In this document: positions 8,288-16,369 of the stretch, in pieces
Layout: the number at the start of each line of letters is the position of its first letter
Numbering within the stretch: position 1 is the first letter of the stretch
Assembly: GCA_002360455.1 (NCBI GenBank)
Contig: DEQQ01000011.1
Coordinates: 1-29,930 of the forward strand
Direction of reading: 5' to 3'
From: Saprospiraceae bacterium UBA3362
GTDB lineage: Bacteria; Bacteroidota; Bacteroidia; Chitinophagales; Saprospiraceae
Length of the DNA stretch: 29,930 nucleotides
Made by a program: the position numbers and the translations under genes
Notes under the pieces: generated by a model
What the model saw: the letters and a program-made list of their open reading frames with translations, nothing else
The model's database searches: none
Told to the model about the DNA's origin: nothing

Positions 8288-9138
8288 AGGCCAAACTAGT
8301 ATTTATTTCAATTTTGATGTTTATTTTGTTTTCTTGCAACGATGAGCAAGAAATTATCCCTTCCTATCTCTATATCCCAAGAAATAATTTTGATCCGGGT
8401 AATTTAAAATTAAGTAAACAACAGAATTTTCAAGATGCATGGATTTATGTCAATGATACCTATGTAGGAGCTTATCAACTTCCGGTAAGAGTTCCTGTAT
8501 TGGCTCAGGGTAAAGCTGACGTACGAGTGTTTGCCGGTATTCGCCCTAACGGAATGATCACCCATGCTAGACCTTATCCACTTGTAAATGTATTTAACAC
8601 AACTATAGATCTGCAGCCTACAATAATTGATACCTTAGTTCCCGTCTATGGATATGTTCCGGAATTGAAAATTGGAGCAACAGAAAGTTTTGAGACTACA
8701 CACTTTTTTACATCAGATAAGGATGGCGATTTGGAGACAAAAATGGTTCTTACTCCAAGCTCAGAAAGTTTTGAAGGATTAAACTCCGGCGTATTAACTT
8801 TGGACACTACACATCGTTATTATGAGTCATGGCATGATGCAGATTTTAATTTACCCAAAACGATAAACACGGTCTTTTTGGAGTTTCATTATAAATCCGA
8901 TATTCCTTTTTTCATTGGATTGGTTGCACTTAACTCCGGAGACGTGCCATTGCCATTGATCTCTGCCCAAATGAATCCAAAATCCAACTGGACAAAGGCT
9001 TATTTCGATTTTTCCGATATCACTAATACATCCGGCAGATCCAATTATAAACTAGCTATAAGAACAGCATACGTTGATACTTCTGCTATAAAGTCGCAAA
9101 AGATATTTATTGATAATATTCAGGTACTTTATCTGTAA
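8284..9138 (+). CDS. predicted lipoprotein of unknown function
   Basis: This 284-residue protein starts with a lipoprotein signal peptide; the lipobox ends LFSC with the acylated cysteine at residue 18, followed by NDEQ. The mature part is beta-rich, with segments such as DAWIYVNDTYVGAYQLP and a C-terminal half (about 130-284) that resembles a jelly-roll or galactose-binding-like fold (TESFETTHFF, KIFIDNIQVLYL). I do not recognise a named family. It shares an ATGA overlap with the oxidoreductase and sits five bases before the sugar transferase start, so the three genes probably form one unit. An outer-membrane or periplasmic role tied to envelope glycan is inference. Confidence 0.75.
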   Translation: MKAKLVFISILMFILFSCNDEQEIIPSYLYIPRNNFDPGNLKLSKQQNFQDAWIYVNDTYVGAYQLPVRVPVLAQGKADVRVFAGIRPNGMITHARPYPLVNVFNTTIDLQPTIIDTLVPVYGYVPELKIGATESFETTHFFTSDKDGDLETKMVLTPSSESFEGLNSGVLTLDTTHRYYESWHDADFNLPKTINTVFLEFHYKSDIPFFIGLVALNSGDVPLPLISAQMNPKSNWTKAYFDFSDITNTSGRSNYKLAIRTAYVDTSAIKSQKIFIDNIQVLYL

Positions 9139-9142
9139 GAAT

Positions 9143-10561
9143 ATGATGAGTTTTAGAAGGGTAGAGAATTTGATTTATCAATTGGCAGATATTGTAATTG
9201 CCTTATTGAGCTGGCATTTGTTTGTGCAATATTTGCAAAGCACTTCGGTGCTAGATATGTCCAATAATTCTACTTCGTCTTCATTTATCAAAACCGGATT
9301 ATTGGCAGTTCCTGTTTTTTGGTATCTGATTTTTTTAATTTTTGAGCAGTATAGAGATGTTTATAGACTTTCACGTTGGTCTGTAATTTCAAGAACTATT
9401 TTGCTTGTGATCAGTTGTACGTTTGTTGGTGTTTTGCTATTGACTTTACTGCCATTTCTTCAATTTGAGAATAATTTTATTAATTGTATTTTAAAATATT
9501 TGTATTATTTCTTACTGCCTATTTTGTTATTTAAGCTCATTTATCTTTCTGTTATGAGTCGTAGAATTAAAACCGGAAAGATAGGATTCAAAACCATTAT
9601 TATTGGAGCGGATCAGAAAGCAGTTGAAATTTTTAGTGAGATCAAAAATTTGAAATACAGTTTAGGAAATCAGATCATTGGCTTTATTCATTCTAATGGT
9701 GGAAAATCAAACGAACTCATTCAATATCTACCGCAATTAGGAGGATTGTCAGATATAAGCAATGTTATCAATGAGCATGAAGTTGAAGAAGTAATTCTTG
9801 CAATAGAATCCACAGAACACATCAAGCTAAAATCTATCCTTGATGACTTATTTGAATTTGGAAATAAGATCATAGTGAGAATCATTCCGGATATGTATGA
9901 TATTTTACTTGGATCTGTCAAAATGAATCACGTTTACGGTGCAGTTCTTATTGAAATCAACCAAGAAATCATGCCCAAATGGCAAGTAGTTCTAAAGCGA
10001 ACTATTGATATTGCTGTTAGCTGTATTGCATTGTTTTTACTGTCGCCTCTTATTATTTTTATTATAATCAAGACCAGATTGTCCAGCAAAGGTCCTATTA
10101 TTTATTCTCAAGAAAGAGTAGGGCTTAATGGAAAACTATTTCAGATTTACAAGTTCAGAAGCATGGTTGTCGATGCAGAACAATTTGGGCCTCAACTTTC
10201 TTCTGATGCCGACAATCGTGTAACGGCATGGGGGAGAACTATGCGTAAATGGAGATTGGATGAATTGCCTCAGTTTTGGAATGTTCTTAAGGGAGACATG
10301 TCACTGGTTGGTCCAAGACCGGAACGAAAATATTTTATTGAGCAAATTATGCAGAAAGCTCCTCATTATAAGCATTTGCTCAAAGTTAGACCCGGAATTA
10401 CCTCCTGGGGTCAGGTAAAATGGGGATATGCTTCAAATTTGGAAGAGATGCTTCAACGTTTGAAGTTCGATCTGCTCTATATAGAAAACAGATCTCTGGG
10501 TCTTGACTTCAAAATACTGTTCTACACTGTCTGGGTATTATTTCAGGGGAAAGGGAAATAA
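9143..10561 (+). CDS. polyprenyl-phosphate sugar phosphotransferase (bacterial sugar transferase family)
   Basis: This membrane enzyme of about 472 residues transfers a sugar-1-phosphate to undecaprenyl phosphate, the first step of exopolysaccharide or O-antigen assembly. It has the WbaP/WcaJ-type layout: four N-terminal membrane segments, a central Rossmann-like section (GFKTIIIGADQKAVEIF), a further hydrophobic helix after KRTID (about residue 284), and the catalytic domain with YSQERVGLNGKLFQIYKFRSM, RKWRLDELPQFWNVLKGDMS and LVGPRPE. The frame extends upstream to a TTG at 9110 inside the lipoprotein gene, but the ATG at 9143, five bases after that gene's stop, gives a normal N-terminus (MMSFRRVENLIYQLAD). 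Which sugar it uses is not visible. No flippase or polymerase gene is nearby. Confidence 0.92.
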   Translation: MMSFRRVENLIYQLADIVIALLSWHLFVQYLQSTSVLDMSNNSTSSSFIKTGLLAVPVFWYLIFLIFEQYRDVYRLSRWSVISRTILLVISCTFVGVLLLTLLPFLQFENNFINCILKYLYYFLLPILLFKLIYLSVMSRRIKTGKIGFKTIIIGADQKAVEIFSEIKNLKYSLGNQIIGFIHSNGGKSNELIQYLPQLGGLSDISNVINEHEVEEVILAIESTEHIKLKSILDDLFEFGNKIIVRIIPDMYDILLGSVKMNHVYGAVLIEINQEIMPKWQVVLKRTIDIAVSCIALFLLSPLIIFIIIKTRLSSKGPIIYSQERVGLNGKLFQIYKFRSMVVDAEQFGPQLSSDADNRVTAWGRTMRKWRLDELPQFWNVLKGDMSLVGPRPERKYFIEQIMQKAPHYKHLLKVRPGITSWGQVKWGYASNLEEMLQRLKFDLLYIENRSLGLDFKILFYTVWVLFQGKGK

Positions 10562-10719
10562 TATTTTGTATTAATATTAATTACATATATAAATATTTGA
10601 TAATTAATCCACTTTAATTAAGTGGTTAAAAAATTTCTTAATAACACAATTTTTTCTTTTGTAAAAAGCAGCAATTGCAAACAGATTAATATCTTTAGAG
10701 CAAAATAGAACGATTTGTT

Positions 10720-12408
10720 ATGGCCAGTTTAGTTCCGTACAAAGGTCCTTTCGGGAAGGCAGAATTAATTCACTTATTGAGAAGAACTATGTTTGGTGTC
10801 ACAAAAAGCGACATCAAAACTTTGTTAGGAAAGTCAATGGATGATGTTGTCAGGCAATTGATGGTTCAACCCTCACAAACCACAAAACCATTAAAGACAT
10901 ATTTTACTACAACCAATGGTGTCAAAAATGACAATTTGGATCCTACTATACCAATGGGAAGTACTTGGGTGGACACGCCAATAGCCGTTGGAGCTAACCC
11001 AAATCCAAATGGATATCGTAGAATATCGTATAAATCATGGTGGACAGGTCTACAGATTACTCAGACTCTGAGCATTTTTGAAAAAATGGTGTTGTTTTGG
11101 CACAATCATTTTGCAACAGAAGACTCTGTAATAGACAGTTCTCAGATGGCTTATTTTACCAATATAGTCTTGCGTAAAAACGCCCTCGGTAACTTTAGAA
11201 GTTTAGTAAAAGAAATTACTCTTGATCCGGGCATGTTGAGGTATCTCAATGGAGAGCGAAATAAAAAATCAGCTCCGGATGAAAACTATGGGAGGGAATT
11301 GCAAGAATTATTTTGTATTGGGAAAAGAGCAGGTGCAGCATTTACAGAAGACGATGTAAAGGCAGCCGCAAAAGTACTTACAGGTTGGTATGTCATCTAT
11401 CAACAAAAAGATGCTAATAACGTAACTCAAAACGTGAATCCGCGAACTGAGTTTGCAGCCGCTAATCACGATACAAGCTCCAAGCAATTTTCTTCTTTTT
11501 ATAATAATACGGTCATATCTAGAGTACCAAAAACCGGAGAAGAAAAACTGATGGCCGAGAGAGAAATTGATGATTTGATTTCAATGCTTTTGGGGACTAA
11601 AGAATGTGCCAAATTTTTATGCAGAAGACTTTGGACGTTCTTTGTGTATTATGATATAACTCCTGATATAGAAACTAATGTTATCGAACCATTGGCAGAA
11701 ATATTGAGACAGAATTATGATATCAAAGAAACCTTGATTGCTTTATTTACATCAGACGAATTCTATAAGCCTATCAATAGAGGTTGTATGATAAAAAGTC
11801 CTACAGACTTCCATATCGGTATGTTAAGGCAATATGGTTTTCCTATTCCTTCCAATACAGAGGCTGAGAAAATGGAAATTCAGTATATATTCTATGCTCA
11901 AATGAGAAATCATATATTAAATCAAGGATTTGACTTGGGGGATCCGCCCAATGTAGCCGGTTGGCCTGCGTATTATCAAACGCCTTCCTTTCATGAAATG
12001 TGGGTAGATACTTCATCCTATCCATTGAGGAAAACCTCGTACGAGTCTATTTCAAGATCTGAGTTTTCTACAGGAACCAATGTCTTTTTTGATGCCAATA
12101 AAAACATCAAAATCAAAACGAACTTTATAGACTTTGTCAAAGCATTTGATAATCCTAGTGATCCTAATGATCTTATCAATGAAGCCGTAGAATTGCTTTT
12201 TGGAGTTCCTGTGACACAGCAAGTAAAAGACCAACTCAAAAGTACTTATTTGCTTTTAGGTCAAGCTTCAGATTATTATTGGACGGATGCTTATCAAACT
12301 TATATAGCAAATCCAAGCACTTCTGATCCGGAAGCCAAAAGAGTTCCTCAAATGCTCATTGATTTATTCATTTATATGCAGGGAGCTGCAGAATTTCACC
12401 TTTGTTAA
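10720..12408 (+). CDS. DUF1800 family protein
   Basis: This 562-residue DUF1800 protein shows the family landmarks: HLLRRTMFG (18-26), EKMVLFWHNHF (121-131), PDENYGRELQELFCIG (186-201), VLTGW (219-223) and DPPNVAGWPAYY (about 408-419). The biochemical function of DUF1800 is not established; it nearly always lies next to a DUF1501 gene, as here (31-base gap). No Sec or Tat signal peptide is visible on this member, and it has no T9SS tail, whereas its DUF1501 partner has both an export signal and a sorting tail. The 158-base upstream gap is AT-rich and contains a 6-bp hairpin (10609-10625) without a T tract and a 7-of-8 -7-like box (TATCTTTA, 10690-10697). Confidence 0.9.
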   Translation: MASLVPYKGPFGKAELIHLLRRTMFGVTKSDIKTLLGKSMDDVVRQLMVQPSQTTKPLKTYFTTTNGVKNDNLDPTIPMGSTWVDTPIAVGANPNPNGYRRISYKSWWTGLQITQTLSIFEKMVLFWHNHFATEDSVIDSSQMAYFTNIVLRKNALGNFRSLVKEITLDPGMLRYLNGERNKKSAPDENYGRELQELFCIGKRAGAAFTEDDVKAAAKVLTGWYVIYQQKDANNVTQNVNPRTEFAAANHDTSSKQFSSFYNNTVISRVPKTGEEKLMAEREIDDLISMLLGTKECAKFLCRRLWTFFVYYDITPDIETNVIEPLAEILRQNYDIKETLIALFTSDEFYKPINRGCMIKSPTDFHIGMLRQYGFPIPSNTEAEKMEIQYIFYAQMRNHILNQGFDLGDPPNVAGWPAYYQTPSFHEMWVDTSSYPLRKTSYESISRSEFSTGTNVFFDANKNIKIKTNFIDFVKAFDNPSDPNDLINEAVELLFGVPVTQQVKDQLKSTYLLLGQASDYYWTDAYQTYIANPSTSDPEAKRVPQMLIDLFIYMQGAAEFHLC

Positions 12409-12439
12409 TCACATTATTCCTCATTATTAAAAATACAAA

Positions 12440-14041
12440 ATGAAACGTAGATCATTTATTCAGTCAGTACCGGTTGTAGTTGGAGGAATGACTGTAAACG
12501 CATACGCTGAGAGTCCTTTTTTATCGGCTGTACAGGCTTCATTGGGAGACACAGACAGAGTTTTAGTGATTGTTCAATTGGCAGGAGGGAATGATGGTTT
12601 AAATACCGTGATCCCCTTGGATCAATATACAGCATTATCAAAAGATACGATAAGAAAAGGAATATTAGTCCAGGAGGATAAGGTTTTAAAGCTCTCTGGG
12701 ACCAACAACAAAACAGGCTTAAATCCGGGGATGACTCGATTTCAGCAATTATGGGATGAGGGAATGTTGAATATCATTCAAGGTGTAGGATATCCAAGGT
12801 TCAATTACTCTCATTTTCGGGCTACCGATATTTGGGTTACTGGATCAGAGTCCAATGAGTTTATTAATTCCGGATGGGCCGGAAGATATTTAGCCTACGA
12901 ATATCCCAACTATCCTGTTGGATTTCCCAATACAACAGTTCCGGATCCTATTGCCATAAGAATTGGAGGAAGTGTAGGCTTAGGATTGCAAAATCAAGGC
13001 GTAAACATGGGGATATCTATCAATAATACTAAGGATCTTTTGAACCTCACCGGCACGTTATTCAAAGACCCCGCGCCTGCAAATCAAATAGGAAAAGAAT
13101 TACTTTATATTAGAGAAGTACAAAGACAGACAGATAAATTTGGAGATGCGGTAGAAGCTGCTGCAAATAAGGGAAAAAATCTAAGTACACTTTATCCAAA
13201 ATCAAGTCCGGCCGAGCCCGGAGCGGCATTAGGATCTGCACTGTCTATTGTAGCCAAATTAATTTCGGGGGGTAGTAAAACCCGAATTTATTGGGTGAGT
13301 ACCGGAGGCTTTGATACTCACGCCAATCAGGTAAATGCATCAGATCACTCAACAGGGACTCATACCAATTTGCTTAAAGGAGTGTCCGATGCCATTTATG
13401 CATTTATGGATGATATTAAGTTGTTAGGTTTGCAAGACAGAGTGGTTGGAATGACGTTCTCTGAGTTTGGAAGAAGAATTATTTCTAATGGTTCTGGAGG
13501 CACAGATCATGGTGCAGCGCAACCAATGTTTATGTTTGGTACAAAAATTCAACCGGGAATGGTGGGAGTAAATCCAACAATTGATCCTGCTTCTACGGCA
13601 AACTCCAATTTGCCTATGCAATATGATTTTAGATCAGTCTATGCATCAATTCTTAAAGATTGGTTCTGTGTAGAACAGCCGGCTTTGGACGATATTACAT
13701 TAAAAAATTTCCAACAGCTTCCTATTCTCAAATCATCCAATTGCATACCGACATCTGTTCACGATGAACACACAGCTGCCGGACTTAACATTGTTTACGC
13801 ATATCCAAATCCGTTTGTTGACCGAACCAACATCAAATTTGAGAGTTTTGGAGGTCATACTCTGATCCAAATTATAAGCAATGAAGGAACCATTGTGAAA
13901 GAATTGATTAATAGTGAATTGGACAAAGGCTCTTATACAATTCCTTGTGATTTGGAAGAATATCCGTCAGGAATCTATTATGTGAGATTGCAAAACGGGA
14001 CTTTGCAGCAGGTAAAGTCTATGATAAAAGTTAGAGCTTAA
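12440..14041 (+). CDS. DUF1501 family protein with T9SS type A sorting domain
   Basis: This 533-residue protein belongs to DUF1501, which is related to the alkaline phosphatase/sulfatase superfamily. The N-terminus MKRRSFIQSVPVVVGG is Tat-like (twin Arg, then Ser-Phe-Ile) with a modest hydrophobic stretch and an AYA-ES cleavage-like site near residue 23. Family motifs include VLVIVQLAGGNDGLNTVIP (41-59), the FNYSHFRATDIW region, and FSEFGRRIISNGSGGTDHGA (about 341-360). From about 453 to 533 a separate domain begins with AYPNPFVDRTNIKF and ends YYVRLQNGTLQQVKSMIKV, a classic type A T9SS C-terminal sorting domain, so the protein should end up at the cell surface or outside. It probably works with the DUF1800 protein encoded just upstream; the function of the pair is unknown. 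Confidence 0.92.
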   Translation: MKRRSFIQSVPVVVGGMTVNAYAESPFLSAVQASLGDTDRVLVIVQLAGGNDGLNTVIPLDQYTALSKDTIRKGILVQEDKVLKLSGTNNKTGLNPGMTRFQQLWDEGMLNIIQGVGYPRFNYSHFRATDIWVTGSESNEFINSGWAGRYLAYEYPNYPVGFPNTTVPDPIAIRIGGSVGLGLQNQGVNMGISINNTKDLLNLTGTLFKDPAPANQIGKELLYIREVQRQTDKFGDAVEAAANKGKNLSTLYPKSSPAEPGAALGSALSIVAKLISGGSKTRIYWVSTGGFDTHANQVNASDHSTGTHTNLLKGVSDAIYAFMDDIKLLGLQDRVVGMTFSEFGRRIISNGSGGTDHGAAQPMFMFGTKIQPGMVGVNPTIDPASTANSNLPMQYDFRSVYASILKDWFCVEQPALDDITLKNFQQLPILKSSNCIPTSVHDEHTAAGLNIVYAYPNPFVDRTNIKFESFGGHTLIQIISNEGTIVKELINSELDKGSYTIPCDLEEYPSGIYYVRLQNGTLQQVKSMIKVRA

Positions 14042-14127
14042 GACGGATTAAAAGGAGAAATTTGATTATTATCTATAAAGACATTTTTAGCTTGGTTGTC
14101 TGTTCTCAATGAGCCTTGTTTTGGTTC

Positions 14128-14745
14128 TTAAAATAATCCTTTTACTTGTGCAGACACGAGGTCAATGACTTTGGCCAAGTCTTCTTTATTGTTCTTAAAG
14201 TCCAATTCATCGGCAGGGACAAAAACCACAGGACTGTCTTTGTATTGCTCAATAAATGCATCGTAACGTTGGTTAAGTTTTTTGAGATAATCCAAACTCA
14301 TATTGCCTTCATAATCTCTACCTCTCTGATGAATATGACTCACCAGAGTAGGGATAGAGGCTTTTATATAGATAAGTAGATCAGGAGGATGAATGGTGCT
14401 CATCATGATATTGAACAATGAAAAATAATTGTCAAAATCTCGAGAAGACATCAATCCCATTTCATGCAAATTGGGCGCAAAAATGTGAGCATCTTCATAA
14501 ATGGTTCTATCCTGAATTACAGTCTGACTCCCTTTTTGAATATCAACAATTTGCTTAAAGCGTGAATTTAAAAAATAAACTTGGAGATTGAATGCCCAAC
14601 GCTGCATATCAAAATAGAAGTCACTTAAATAAGGATTGTTGCTGGTATCTTCATATTGAACATGCCAATCAAAGTGCTTAGAGAGAGCTTCGCAGAGAGT
14701 AGTTTTTCCGGCTCCGATATTTCCTGCAATTCCAATATGTTTCAT
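14128..14745 (-). CDS. deoxynucleoside kinase
   Basis: This 205-residue cytoplasmic kinase of the dNK/dGK-dCK family phosphorylates deoxynucleosides in nucleotide salvage. The P-loop GNIGAGKT is at residues 8-15, the conserved acid of the YED segment at 32, the DRT motif (equivalent to DRS/ERS) at 79-81 followed by IYED, and the arginine-rich LID-like segment RGRDYE at 141-146. Length and motif order match family members in Bacteroidota. Deoxyadenosine or deoxyguanosine are the usual substrates of such bacterial enzymes, but specificity cannot be read here. It converges with the DUF1501 gene (86-base gap, no convincing terminator) and diverges from the ABC ATPase gene. Confidence 0.92.
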   Translation of the reverse strand: MKHIGIAGNIGAGKTTLCEALSKHFDWHVQYEDTSNNPYLSDFYFDMQRWAFNLQVYFLNSRFKQIVDIQKGSQTVIQDRTIYEDAHIFAPNLHEMGLMSSRDFDNYFSLFNIMMSTIHPPDLLIYIKASIPTLVSHIHQRGRDYEGNMSLDYLKKLNQRYDAFIEQYKDSPVVFVPADELDFKNNKEDLAKVIDLVSAQVKGLF

Positions 14746-14861
14746 TTCTCAAGTTTTGGTCTAATAAATTGAGGCATTAACTGCCAATTCTGATCCAAAT
14801 ATCTAAAAAAGCTTGGTATTAATCATCTAAACTCTATTTTTACCTTTAAATTTAGCATTGC

Positions 14862-15548
14862 ATGCAAGAAATTATTAAAGTGGAAGGCCTTAAAAAGTCT
14901 TATAAAATGGGAGATGAGATTATCCATGCTTTGAAATCCATTGATCTGAAAATTTTAAAAAACGAATTTGTAGCCTTAATGGGACCATCCGGAAGCGGGA
15001 AGTCAACTCTTATGAACTTGATTGGTTGTTTGGATTCCCCTACAAGCGGGAGTTATTTTTTGAATGGAATAAATGTAAGCTCCATGACGGATTCTGATCT
15101 TGCAGAAGTGAGAAATAAAGAAATCGGCTTTGTCTTTCAGACCTTTAACTTGCTGCCCAGGATGAGCGCTTTGGAGAATGTAGCTCTGCCATTGGTTTAT
15201 GCAGGAATGGCCAAGAATCAACGATTGGAGAGAGCAGAAGAAGTTCTAGCTAATGTGAGCCTGTCAGATCGTATGCATCATAAACCGAATGAATTATCGG
15301 GAGGGCAACGGCAGAGGGTTGCCATAGCAAGAGCATTGGTGAATCATCCTGCACTTATTTTGGCTGATGAGCCCACAGGAAATTTAGACTCCAAGACCTC
15401 AGAAGAAATCATGGAAATTTTTCATAAACTTCATGGTCAAGGAAATACTATAGTTATAGTAACCCATGAACCGGATATTGCAGATCATGCAAAAAGGGTT
15501 GTAAGGCTCAAAGACGGAATGATAGAATCAGATACAGAAAATATTTAG
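14862..15548 (+). CDS. LolD/MacB-type ABC transporter ATP-binding protein
   Basis: This 228-residue ATPase subunit has a complete set of motifs: Walker A GPSGSGKST (41-49), Q-loop in FQTFNLLPRMSALENV, signature LSGGQRQRVA (about 145-154), Walker B with ILADEPTGNLDS, and the H-loop in VTHEPD (about 201-206). The sequence belongs to the LolD/MacB/FtsE-like class that drives lipoprotein release or MacB-type efflux, partnered by a FtsX/LolC-type permease. No permease is encoded in the window, so it is an orphan ATPase here. A 7-of-8 -7-like box (TACCTTTA, 14841-14848) lies just upstream. The following 232 bases (15549-15780) contain no gene, hairpin or repeat that I can support. Confidence 0.93.
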   Translation: MQEIIKVEGLKKSYKMGDEIIHALKSIDLKILKNEFVALMGPSGSGKSTLMNLIGCLDSPTSGSYFLNGINVSSMTDSDLAEVRNKEIGFVFQTFNLLPRMSALENVALPLVYAGMAKNQRLERAEEVLANVSLSDRMHHKPNELSGGQRQRVAIARALVNHPALILADEPTGNLDSKTSEEIMEIFHKLHGQGNTIVIVTHEPDIADHAKRVVRLKDGMIESDTENI

Positions 15549-15780
15549 TTCCAAACAACCAATTCTAAGTTTATTTTCTCTATTCAATTCTATACTGCAA
15601 TTGGATTGGATCATATTAAACTATCTCATTTTTCTTGTTTTCCTTTCTTTATAGATCTTCTTTTTTTTATTGTGATTTAATCAGAATTTAAATGCGCATT
15701 ATCAAGCTTCAATTTTATTTTTTTATTTTAGTAGGATTGAAATGAATGAAGCTAGTTAATTTTACTTCAAAAATCAAAAG

Positions 15781-16332
15781 ATGAAGATTTATACAAAGAC
15801 CGGAGATCAAGGAGAAACAGGATTGTTGGGCGGGACTAGAGTGCCCAAGCATCATATTCGCATTCAGGCCTATGGTGCCTTGGATGAACTTAACTCTCAT
15901 TTGGGTTTTTTGCGAAGTATGATCGATTCTGATTCTCATTTTATTGATCAACTTCAATCGGATATTTTTGATATAGGATCTCATTTAGCCTTGGATCCAA
16001 GTCTTTCAAAATCCATTCAATTGCCGGAACTGCCCGCATTTAGAATTGGTGAGTTTGAACAAGAAATTGATCGAATGGAAGACAACCTTCCAAGCTTAAA
16101 AAACTTTATTCTCCCCGCAGGGTCAGCAGTAGTTTGTCAAGCTCATATTGCAAGAACCGTTTGCCGTAGAGCAGAGAGAAATGTTTCAGAACTTGATTCT
16201 GTGAGTAAGGTGGATGCGGTTTGTATTGCTTATTTAAACCGTCTTTCTGATTATTTATTCGTATTGGCACGCTATCTCCATTTTTGCGAGGGGAAAAAAG
16301 ATATTTATTGGGCACCAAAGGCAAAGAAATAA
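15781..16332 (+). CDS. PduO-type ATP:cob(I)alamin adenosyltransferase
   Basis: This 183-residue enzyme makes adenosylcobalamin from cob(I)alamin and ATP. The N-terminal signature KIYTKTGDQGETGLLGGTR (2-20) binds ATP, GALDELNSHLGF follows at about 43-54, and the conserved arginine helix VCRRAERNV sits at about 126-134. Length and motifs match single-domain PduO proteins. In Bacteroidota it usually serves methylmalonyl-CoA mutase or a B12-dependent ribonucleotide reductase; neither gene is in the window. A weak -7-like box (TAATTTTA, 15757-15764) lies before the ATG. The large T9SS protein starts 37 bases downstream. Confidence 0.94.
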   Translation: MKIYTKTGDQGETGLLGGTRVPKHHIRIQAYGALDELNSHLGFLRSMIDSDSHFIDQLQSDIFDIGSHLALDPSLSKSIQLPELPAFRIGEFEQEIDRMEDNLPSLKNFILPAGSAVVCQAHIARTVCRRAERNVSELDSVSKVDAVCIAYLNRLSDYLFVLARYLHFCEGKKDIYWAPKAKK

Positions 16333-16369
16333 TAGAAAATGGCTTATATTTAAGCCTAAAATTATTGTA

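Noticed and set aside
9110..9142. Upstream TTG start for the sugar transferase inside the lipoprotein gene
   Set aside because: ATG at 9143 lies five bases after the lipoprotein stop and gives a normal family N-terminus.
10609..10625. Hairpin CCACTT/AAGTGG after the sugar transferase gene as a terminator
   Set aside because: The stem is only 6 bp, AT-rich around it, and no T tract follows on either strand.
14042..14127. Possible bidirectional terminator between the convergent DUF1501 and kinase genes
   Set aside because: Only a 5-bp AGACA/TGTCT pairing with a long loop is visible; too weak to call.
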